Made by a program: the position numbers and the translations under genes. A model generated the notes under the pieces. The model was not told the origin of the DNA, ran no database searches, and was given only the letters and a program-made list of their open reading frames with translations. From contig NZ_JAHXBG010000002.1 of assembly GCF_020103725.1 (NCBI RefSeq), forward strand, positions 558,001-622,000: 64,000 bases of DNA, given 5' to 3'. Origin of the DNA: Hyalangium gracile. GTDB lineage: Bacteria; Myxococcota; Myxococcia; Myxococcales; Myxococcaceae. Positions 18,801-26,900 of the stretch are shown here, one piece after another. The first letter of the stretch is position 1, and each line of letters opens with the position of its first letter.

Positions 18801-21800
18801 TCCTCCGGTGGCCCGGACACGAGCGTCCGATCGGGCAGGATGCCCGCGATCGAGAGTCGTTCCCCCAGCCACGGCTCCAGCGCGGACAGCGGGGCGAGCA
18901 CGGCCACCATCCGCCCGGGGGGCATCGCCTGCATCAGCTGGCCACGGGCGACCAGCAGGGCCAGGGCGTCCTCCAGCGTGAACACTCCCGCCACGGCGGC
19001 AGCCGCGTACTCCCCCAGGCTGTGTCCCATCGCGGCGGCCGGCCTCGGGCCAACGGACTCGAGCAGCCGCGCGAGCGCATACTCCACGGCGAACAGCGCG
19101 GGCTGCGCCAGCGCCCCCTCAACGAGCGCCGGCGGCTCGGACGCGCTGGGGTGAATCGCGGCGCGCAGATCCAGTCCCAGCAGGGGGAGGAGGATCTCGG
19201 CGGCGCGATCGATCTCGGCGCGGAACACGGGCTCGGTCTGGTAGAGCGCGCGGCCCATGTCCGGATGAGGCACTCCCTGCCCGGGGAACAGCAGCGCCAT
19301 CCGGCGTGGCGGCTCTCCCACGGGGACTGGTGGCGCGGGCGAGAGGGAGTCCAGGGAGGCGACGGCCGAGGGCACGTCGCGGCAGACGGCGAACGCGCGG
19401 TGCGGATGCTCGCCGCGGCCAACGTGCAGCGTGTAGGCCACGTCGGCGAGGGGAAGGTCCGGCCGTTCGCGCAGGTGGGAGGCGAGTGAGGCAGCGGCGG
19501 CGCGGAGAGCTCCCTCCGAGCGCGCCGAGAGGCACAGCAGCCGCACCGGGCGCTCGCTCGACTCCACGGGAGCGACGGGTGGCGCCTCCTCGAGGATGAC
19601 GTGGGCGTTGGTGCCGCCAAAGCCGAACGAGCTCACCGCCGCGCGACGAGGGGCATCGCCCTTCTCCCAGTCCAGCACCTCGGTGTTGACGAAGAAGGGA
19701 GTGGCGGCGAAATCGATGTGCTCGTTGGGAGCTCGGAAGTGCGCCGTGGGAGGGATGCGCCGGTGCTTCAGGGCCAGGATCGCCTTGATCATCCCGGCGA
19801 TGCCCGATGCCGCCGCGAGGTGGCCGACGTTGGACTTGACCGACCCGACCGCGCACCGATGCCCGGGCGCCTTCCCGTAGGCGCGCGCCAGCGCCTCGAT
19901 CTCGATCGGATCTCCCAGCCGGGTGCCAGTGCCATGCGCCTCGACGAAGCCAATGCTCTGGGGCGCGATGCCCGCGGTCCGGAGTGCGCTCCGGATCACC
20001 TCCTCCTGTCCCTCCACGCCGGGCGCGGTGAAGCTCGCCTTGCGCGCGCCGTCGTTGTTGACCGCTGCTCCCAGGATCACGGCATGCACCGTGTCGCCGT
20101 CGCGCAGCGCATCAACCAGCCGCTTGAGCACCACCACTCCCACCCCGCTGCCCACGACGGTGCCGCTGGCGTCACGGTCGAACGGTCGGCAGCGGCCGTC
20201 GCGCGAGAAGATGCTCCCCTCGCGGTATCGATACCCCACCGCCTGGGGGGCGATGACGCTCACCCCACCGGCCAGCGCCATGTCACATTGCCCCGCCTGC
20301 AAGGACTGGCAGGCGGCGTGGACCGCCACCAGCGAGGTGGAGCACGCCGTCTGGACGTCGAGCGCGGGGCCACGCAGGTCGAGCTTGTAGGCCACCCTCG
20401 TGGCCAGGAAGTCCTTGTCGTTGCCCAGCGCCATCATGATGTCGAGGCCGGTGTCGTGGGTCGGCCAGCTGGCATGCAGGTTCGCCACCGAGAAGCGGTT
20501 CATGTGGGCCCCGCCGAACACCCCCACGCGCTGGGAGGTGCGGCGCGAATCGTAGCCAGCGTGCTCGAGCGCCGCGTGACACTGCTCCAGGAACAGCCGG
20601 TGCTGCGGATCCATCCGCTCCGCCTCGGTGGAGGAGATGGCGAAGAAGTCGGCGTCCAGCCCGTTGGCGTCCGAGAGCAGAGCGGCGGCCTTCACGTAGT
20701 CCGGATCGGCCAGCACCTCCCTCGGCACCCAGGCGCCAAGCTGCTCGTCGGTGAGCTGAACGATCGAGTCGACACCGTTGCACAGGTTGTCCCAGAAGCG
20801 GGCGAGGTCGGGAGCACCCGGAAACCGCCCGGACAGGCCAACGACGGCCACCGCTCCAGCAGGATGAGCGCCACCCTCCGGCGCCGTTCCTGTCGAGGCC
20901 GCCAGCGCCGCTCCGGACGCCTCCCTCCCCCCCGCCAGCCGTGCCGCCAGCGCCTCCACGGTGGTGTAGCGGAACAGCTCCGCAATCGTCAGGTCCACGC
21001 CGAACGCCTCGTGCAAGCCGCGCCGGACCTTGACCAGTGCGAGCGAGTGGCCGCCCGCGTCGAAGAAGTTGTCGCGATGGCTGAAGTCGTCGCGCCCGAG
21101 AACCTCCGCCCACACCGCGGCGACGCGGCGAGCCACACCGTCACGGTCTGCCGCGGTCCCCTCGTTGAAGCCCGAGCTGGGAGCGGGAGGGAGGTCCCGG
21201 CGGAGGGGGACGTTCCACATCGGCCTGCCCTCGACGGGAGCAGCGGCCACCGTCCCGGGCAGCTCCCACCACGGCGCTACCGCCGGGCCGCGATGGAAGA
21301 GCACGTCGAACTGATCGAGCGTGCCCGACCAGCCAGCCTCCACGTGGTAGCCCTCCGCGACGGCCAGCTCCCGCAGATCCTCGGGATCGAAGCCAGGAGG
21401 GAGGCTGGCGGCACGCGCGCGTAGCTCCGCCACCGTGGCCGGGGCATCGGTCGCCGAGAGCAGCGCCGCGCACGCCACTGCTTCCTTCACCCTCGCATTC
21501 AGCAGCCCACGAAGGAGGAGCGTTTCCGGCCGCTCCTCACGCAGCCGCCCGCGCAGCTCCGCGAGGTCGGCCGGTGGCGCCGCTGGGGAGATCCGTGACG
21601 GCAGGGGCGGCGGGGGCGGCGGGCCCACGCGCAGGCACACGTTGTAACGAAACGCCGTCATCTCGTTATGGTGACGGCCGCGCTGCAGGCGCACGCCCAC
21701 CGAGGTGATGGTGGGAAAGCGGCGCGGCAGGGAGTGGAAGAAGGAGGGATCCAGCACCAGCTCCTCCTCCGACCGGATGCGTGCGTCGACGCGGGAGCGC

Positions 21801-23968
21801 AGCGCGGAGACGGGGAGCCCGTCGTCCGCCTGCTCCAGCTGCACCCAGGTATGAAACGCCTCCAGGAGCGGCAGGCTGCGCACGTCGCCGAGGAAGATGA
21901 ATCCGCCCGGGGCAAGGGCTTCGACCGAGGCACCGATGACGCGCAGCAAGTAGTCATCATCGGGGAAATGCTGGGCCACCGAGTTGATGACCACGGTGTC
22001 GTACTGCCCTGGCCGCACACCGCGGAAGTCGTCCGCCTCGCGCACCGTCACTGTCGCCCTGGACGCCTCCGGAAGCGCGGCGATCCGGCTGGCCAGGCGG
22101 GCGGCGAACACGCGGCTGAAGTCCGTGCCGTCGTACACCTCGCAGTGTGGGGCGATCCGCAGGAGCAACATGCCGGTGCCGCAGCCCAGCTCCAGGACCC
22201 GCCGAGGGCCCAGCGCCCGGATTGCCTCCACCTTGTCCTCCACCCATTCCCGCATCTCGCTGGCGGCGAAGGGGAGTCCGCCGCGGCTGCTCGTCCACCC
22301 CTGGGTGTCCAGCCGCGGATCGGTCGCATCCGGCGCGTGCGACTGCGCCATCTCGTCGAACAGCGCGCGCCACTCGGCGACCCGCTCGGCGGAGGTGGAC
22401 GTGGCGGCCAGTGACGCGGCGGGAGATGAGGTCGCCGCCCGCGCGACGAGAGCGGGACGGTCGACCTTGCCACTCCGGGTGAGAGGCAGGGCCGGCAGGG
22501 GGAGGATGCGGGACGGGACCGCGTAGGCAGGAAGGAGCTGCTGGAGGTGGCGTCGCACCTCGACATCCGTGACGGGCATCGCCAGCGAAGGCCCGCTCTC
22601 CAGGAGCGAGGACGTCGCCGCTGGACGCGGGGCGTAGAACAGGGTGATGTCTCCGTCGCCGTCCGGCCGCCGCACATGCACCGCGGCGCAATCGCCGACC
22701 GCGGGGTGCTGTCTCGAGGCGGATTCGATCTCCCCCAGCTCCACCCGGCAGCCGCGTACCTTCACCCGGCCGTCCGTACGCCCCAGGAAATGCAACCGCC
22801 CGCCCTCTCCTACCCGGACGCGATCGCCGGTGCGGTGCAACCGCGCGCCGGGGGTGGTGCCGAAAGGATCGGGGATGAAGCGCGCCGCTGACAGGTCCGG
22901 CGCGCCGAGATAGCCGCGCGCCACCCCCACCCCACCCACGTACAGCTCTCCCGGCTGGCCGTGCGGCACCGGGGACAGGTGCTCGTCGAGCACGTGCACC
23001 GTCACGCCAGGAAGAGGCAGGCCGATGTCGTTGGGATCGTCCCCCGAGCGCAGCACACCCAGGGTGGCGCAGACGGTGATCTCGGTGGGGCCATAGGCAT
23101 TCACGAACCGCCGCCCGGCGGCGAAGCGGTCGAGGATCCGGTCCGTGCACGAGTCCCCCGCCGACACCAGCGTCGCGAGCTCGGGCAGGGGCGCGTCCGG
23201 CAGGGCGGCGAGCACGGCGGGCGGAAGCGTGGCCACGCTCACCGCATTCGTCTCCAGGAACCGCACCAGCTCTGGCCCGGGCAGGCGGACCGAGTCCGGA
23301 GCGAGCACCAGCGTCGCTCCAGCGCCGAGCGCGGTGAAGGTCTCCTCCACCCAGGCGTCGAAGACAGCCGGGGCGAACTGAAGCACCCGGCTGGCCGGCG
23401 TGATGTGGAACGCGTCGATGAATGCCCGCACCAGGTTGACCGCGCCCCCGTGCTCCACCATGACCGCCCGTGGCACGCCGGTGGAGCCGGAGGTGTAGAG
23501 GACATACGCTAGGTGGGACGAGCCACTCGCGCTGTCCAGGGGGGCCGCCTCCTGCGCCTCGAGGAGGGCGGCGGCGTCGGGCAGCGAGAGCGTGAGCGCG
23601 GCGGTGGAGATGGGCTTCCCGCCGCTACCCGTCACCAGGATCCGCGCCTTGCTGTCGGACAGCATGAACCGCAGGCGCTCGTCGGGCGCCTCTGGATCGA
23701 GCGGCACCCACGCCCCGCCGCTCGCGAGGATTCCCAGGATGGCCACGAGCAGGTCCGGCCCGCGGCCGGCACTCACCGCCACCGGCGTCTCGGGCCCGAC
23801 TCCGAGCCCACGCAGCAGGCGCGCGAGCTGCCAGGCCCGCTCGGCGAGCCGGCGATACGTGAGAGGCGGGCCAATGCCGGTGACGGCGACAGCGTCGGGG
23901 GACGCTGCTGCCTGTGCCGCGAACATCGCATGCAGAGTGACGGGTCCGGGTCCGACACCATCGCTCAT
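15866..23968 (-). CDS. Hybrid NRPS-PKS, A-MT-PCP-KS-AT-MT-PCP-TE
   Basis: A complete 2700-aa bimodular assembly line. Module 1: adenylation (A3 YTSGSTGVPRA about 156, A10 PLTRSGKVDRPAL), a methyltransferase of the NRPS N-methylating type (VLELGCGTGML about 591) and a carrier (DAGGHSL about 970). Module 2: KS (TACSTS about 1207, EAHGTGT, KSNVGHLAAASG), AT (GHSLGEY about 1647, AFHS motif of malonyl type), a second methyltransferase (ILEVGGGRGLL about 2126, placed as a C-methyltransferase), a carrier (DAGGDSL about 2366) and a thioesterase (GWSFGG about 2502, catalytic His in GNHMTLL about 2672). There is no condensation, KR, DH or ER domain, so module 1 is a loading module. Aligned to GrsA PheA by eye, the pocket residues read D-A-E-T-V-A-A-V-C, Phe-like apart from Glu for Trp; treat this as weak. 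The ATG overlaps the kinase stop codon (ATGA). Confidence 0.92.
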   Translation of the reverse strand: MSDGVGPGPVTLHAMFAAQAAASPDAVAVTGIGPPLTYRRLAERAWQLARLLRGLGVGPETPVAVSAGRGPDLLVAILGILASGGAWVPLDPEAPDERLRFMLSDSKARILVTGSGGKPISTAALTLSLPDAAALLEAQEAAPLDSASGSSHLAYVLYTSGSTGVPRAVMVEHGGAVNLVRAFIDAFHITPASRVLQFAPAVFDAWVEETFTALGAGATLVLAPDSVRLPGPELVRFLETNAVSVATLPPAVLAALPDAPLPELATLVSAGDSCTDRILDRFAAGRRFVNAYGPTEITVCATLGVLRSGDDPNDIGLPLPGVTVHVLDEHLSPVPHGQPGELYVGGVGVARGYLGAPDLSAARFIPDPFGTTPGARLHRTGDRVRVGEGGRLHFLGRTDGRVKVRGCRVELGEIESASRQHPAVGDCAAVHVRRPDGDGDITLFYAPRPAATSSLLESGPSLAMPVTDVEVRRHLQQLLPAYAVPSRILPLPALPLTRSGKVDRPALVARAATSSPAASLAATSTSAERVAEWRALFDEMAQSHAPDATDPRLDTQGWTSSRGGLPFAASEMREWVEDKVEAIRALGPRRVLELGCGTGMLLLRIAPHCEVYDGTDFSRVFAARLASRIAALPEASRATVTVREADDFRGVRPGQYDTVVINSVAQHFPDDDYLLRVIGASVEALAPGGFIFLGDVRSLPLLEAFHTWVQLEQADDGLPVSALRSRVDARIRSEEELVLDPSFFHSLPRRFPTITSVGVRLQRGRHHNEMTAFRYNVCLRVGPPPPPPLPSRISPAAPPADLAELRGRLREERPETLLLRGLLNARVKEAVACAALLSATDAPATVAELRARAASLPPGFDPEDLRELAVAEGYHVEAGWSGTLDQFDVLFHRGPAVAPWWELPGTVAAAPVEGRPMWNVPLRRDLPPAPSSGFNEGTAADRDGVARRVAAVWAEVLGRDDFSHRDNFFDAGGHSLALVKVRRGLHEAFGVDLTIAELFRYTTVEALAARLAGGREASGAALAASTGTAPEGGAHPAGAVAVVGLSGRFPGAPDLARFWDNLCNGVDSIVQLTDEQLGAWVPREVLADPDYVKAAALLSDANGLDADFFAISSTEAERMDPQHRLFLEQCHAALEHAGYDSRRTSQRVGVFGGAHMNRFSVANLHASWPTHDTGLDIMMALGNDKDFLATRVAYKLDLRGPALDVQTACSTSLVAVHAACQSLQAGQCDMALAGGVSVIAPQAVGYRYREGSIFSRDGRCRPFDRDASGTVVGSGVGVVVLKRLVDALRDGDTVHAVILGAAVNNDGARKASFTAPGVEGQEEVIRSALRTAGIAPQSIGFVEAHGTGTRLGDPIEIEALARAYGKAPGHRCAVGSVKSNVGHLAAASGIAGMIKAILALKHRRIPPTAHFRAPNEHIDFAATPFFVNTEVLDWEKGDAPRRAAVSSFGFGGTNAHVILEEAPPVAPVESSERPVRLLCLSARSEGALRAAAASLASHLRERPDLPLADVAYTLHVGRGEHPHRAFAVCRDVPSAVASLDSLSPAPPVPVGEPPRRMALLFPGQGVPHPDMGRALYQTEPVFRAEIDRAAEILLPLLGLDLRAAIHPSASEPPALVEGALAQPALFAVEYALARLLESVGPRPAAAMGHSLGEYAAAAVAGVFTLEDALALLVARGQLMQAMPPGRMVAVLAPLSALEPWLGERLSIAGILPDRTLVSGPPEEVEALEGRLATAGIATERLPVERAFHSWMMEPLLADFEARVRAVHLSPPSIPFVSNVTGDWITAAEATDPTYWVRHARQPVQLARGLDTLAADASLVFVEAGPGRGLSRAMQRRLSGAPARCFPVLPSRDAGSAFLSTLGGLWSAGVPIDWQALYRGESRRRVPLPTYPFERRSFPLVLPERTVAPVPSRTDQPPEAPASGDGAFVLAQESGQIARRGARIQEQLAIPGLDAYPGLREGLSALTTSYISECLSARGVGLRRGESRSRDEWLRAVGVLPRFHRFFDFLLDSLERDGHLARRGEVIECLTDASDIPPSAAREAELAAAHPGFAGILSFLRRSAEHLGPALCGEHDAVSVLFPDGTDAFIRDCEQRTVEYNQSRVCISLTTEVLAELAARPRARPLRILEVGGGRGLLTWPALEALRGARVDYHFTDIGRLFVLRAEAEAARRGITNLRCSRYDIAADPVEQGLRLGDYDVILALNVVHATPDVRRTMEQLLPLLAPAGLLMLIEAVEVERFHHLMWGLAPGYWDFNDGRTELLMSAAQWEAVLARLDVASARTFPAGSPGADHRLFIAQRPLEPLGLPDSPQRAPGAAVGEPMRPPPAVSAPVPDAGGARGVEARLVAIWEAALGVRGLDRRKTFFDAGGDSLVAVHLLARVRDELGVAISMPEFMRDPTVAGMGRLLESPRRERGGDAAPTCVVPLSPTGRRPPLFLVHPAGGSPLCYAGLIPHLGPDQPVYGLQCPGLHDDEQTPDTVEALAARYVRELRQVVPSGPYCLGGWSFGGVVAFEMARLLAQASAPVPLLALLDSGVVSAGGRPLGESRLRVASAVSDVLRLFFEIKPPTSYQDFLLLSRWVGVNLPDSMRTLLERDAATIARYGRSLALNLPRLMAVYKTNFLSAVNYQPRPYGGPVTLFRATGSRLDRRMLDLEQTRDFVTSELEVELVPGNHMTLLSQENVGKLGQALRTRIDRLTGA

Positions 23969-26900
23969 CGCGGCAGCTCCAGGATGAACTCGGTGAAGCG
24001 TCCCTCCTCGGTCTCGAAGCGCAGCCCGCCGCGGTGACGCTTGACCACGATGTCGTAGCTCAGCGACAGCCCCAGCCCCACCCCCTGCCCCGCCGGCTTG
24101 TTGGTGGTGAACGGGGAGAAGATGCGGTCGCGTAGCGCCACGGGGATGCCATCGCCGTTGTCTCGTACGCGCACCTCCACCCGGTCACCGATGTTTCGGG
24201 TGGTGAGCCGCACCTCGGCCTCGAAGCCGGGCTCCGCGCGCTCGGCGCGGGCCCGCGCGGCGAAGCAGGCATTGTTGATCAGGTTGATGAACACCCGGCT
24301 CAGCTCCTGGGCGTTGGCCTGCACCGGCGCCAGCGCCTCGTCGTATTCCTTGACGAACGTGACCAGCCTCGCTCCCTTCTCGCCGACCGCGGCGAGGGGG
24401 ATGCTGTTGTCGAGCAGGGGGTTGATCTCCACCGGGCCCGGCGTACTGGCGGAGCCGCGCGCGTGCATCAGCATGCTGTGGACGATCCGCTCGACGCGCT
24501 GCGAGTGCTCGCCGATCTTCTGGCTGGCTTGCTCGATCTCGCCCAGCAGCGCCTGCACCTCGGACGGATCGCCGTGCCCGCTCTCCAGCTGCTCGCGAAG
24601 ATCACGCACCAGGTCCAGGAGCGACTGGCTGAAGTTGTCGACGAAGGTCAGGGGGTTGCGGATCTCGTGCGCGATGCCGGCGGTCAGGCTGCCGAGAGAG
24701 GACAGCTTCTCCTGCACGATGATCTGCTCCTGCATCCTCTGCAGGGACGTCAGCGCCTCGGCCAGCTCCCGGTTCTTGCCATGCAGCTCGTTGGTGCGCT
24801 CCGCGACGCGCCGCTCGAGGGTGGAGTAGAGCGACGCGTTCTCGAGCGAGGTGGCGAGCTGGGAGGAGAGCAGCTCGAGCAACCCGAGCCGATCCGCGGT
24901 GAAGCTGCCGGCGACCAGGTTGTTCTCCAGGTAGAGGACGGCGGTCACCTGGCCCTGGTAGATGAGCGGCATGCAGAGGACCGACCTGGGCCGGCGTGCC
25001 GCCACGTAGGGGTCCTTGCGAAAGCGCGGATCCTCCCCGGCGTCCTCCAGCACCACCCGGCGGCCCGTGCGCTCGCAGTACGCGACCACCGTGAGCGCGA
25101 GGTCCGCGGCCTCGTCCACCGCCCGCCCGCCCACGAAGGTGACCACCTGGCCGAGCGCGGTTCCCTCGGCGTCCACGTACAGGCGCCCCGCGCGCCGCCG
25201 CGCCAGCACGCCGCGCTCGGCCCCCGCGTTCTCCAGCACGATCTTCATCAGGCGCTCGAGCAGCCGCTCGAGGACGATCTCTCCCGACAACGCCTGCGAT
25301 GACTTGAGGATGGAGTACCAGTCCAGCAGCTCCAGCGAGTTCGCGGTGGAGACGCCGGGCTCGGTCTTGTCCGTGGTGTGCACCGGCACCCACCCAGGAC
25401 GCGCGGCGGCGGCGATCATCGCGCCGTGCTGCTCCTGCATGGCCGCGACCTTGGCATGGGCGCCCAGCCGCCCGTACAGCTCATGGGCATCGCCAAAGTA
25501 GGAGCGGGCGAAGCGCCGACGCCCGAGCGCCAGGCAGCGGAGGCCGGCCCGCTCGCACGCCAGCCCCGCGTGCAGGAAGAACCCGTTCGCCCGAGCGGAC
25601 GCCGCCGAACGGTCGTACAAGTCGGTCATCCGGGCCAGCTCGCCGCCCTCCTCCGCCAGCAGCTCCGCCTCGATCAGCAGCACGCGGTGCTCGAAGTTGC
25701 CCGGACAGTGCCGCGCCCACCGACGGAGCTCGCCCAGCTTGCGCTCGATCTCGGCGCGGTACGCGGCGCGCTCCGGCTCCGCCGCGGAGCCTAGCATCCC
25801 CACGAGGCACAGGCAGCGGAAGAACCTGTGCTCGGCATACACGATGAGGCCGGTGGCCGACGCCGCCGCCTGCTCCGCCGCGTCGCTGTGCCGTTTGGCT
25901 TCCCCGAGATTGCCGTAGAGGTAGTGCAGGATCTCCTTGCACAGGTGGAAGTAGAACAGGTTCGTGTAGTCCTGGATGTCCTGCCAGCGCTGAACCGCCT
26001 GTACCTCGTCGAAGTCCTCCCCGGCGAGCACGGTGCGCTCGGAGGAGCGCCCCATGAGGTTGAGCCCCATCTGGCGAAAGAGCTGGCAGTTGACCTTGAG
26101 ATCGGTCTTCCGCCGGAAGGCATCGTAGGAGGCGAACTGTTCCTCGCTCTCCGCCAGGTCGCGCCATCGCACCAGGATGGTGTAGTGCAGCGCCTCCAGA
26201 CAATAGTTCCAGTACTCGTAGTTGCCCGTCTTGACGGAGGCGTCGAACGCCGTGGAGATGAGGGCCAGCCCCTCGCGCAGGTGCTCCTTCCAGTGGCGCA
26301 GGAAGACGCCCGCGATGAAGAGGGTGACGGCCTCGTAGCGGTTGAACCCGAACTTGCGCTGGAGCGCCAGGCTGAGGGTGCCGTAGCGGTGGCAGGCGTC
26401 GAGGTCCTCCATGGCGCCGGGCGTGAACAGCATGGCGTAGTAGCCGAAGGCCACCGGAGAGATGCTGGAGAGGCCGTGCTCCAGCGTGAGCGCGATCTGC
26501 CGCGTCATCACCAGGGGCAGCAGGTGCGGGCTCGCCACGTAGACGGCGGGGATGATCCGCAGAAGGATGGCTATCGCCGCCTGGGCCGTCGGGTCGGTCA
26601 TGGGCGGCAGGTTGAGCAGATCGTCGTCGGACAGGGCGGAGAGGCGGGCGGCGGTGGCCTGCATCAGCCGGCCCGTCTCCGCCTCGATCGCGGCCGGCTC
26701 CTCCGGCAGCACGATGCCGATGCGGCGCAGGGCCTCCAGGCCCAGCCGCAAGGCGACGTCGTACTTGACCTCCCTCACCATGTGGCTGGCGATGAGCAGC
26801 AGGTAGGCGGGGACCTTCTCCAGGTCCGTGTGGGCATGGGCGAGCACGGCGTCGATGTGCCGCCCCATCTCGGCGAAGTCGCCCTCGGCATGGGCCGCCT

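Noticed and set aside
15854-19489. 1211-aa plus-strand open frame
   Set aside because: Antisense to the NRPS-PKS gene; no domain motif, while the minus strand reads clear AT, KS and TE domains.
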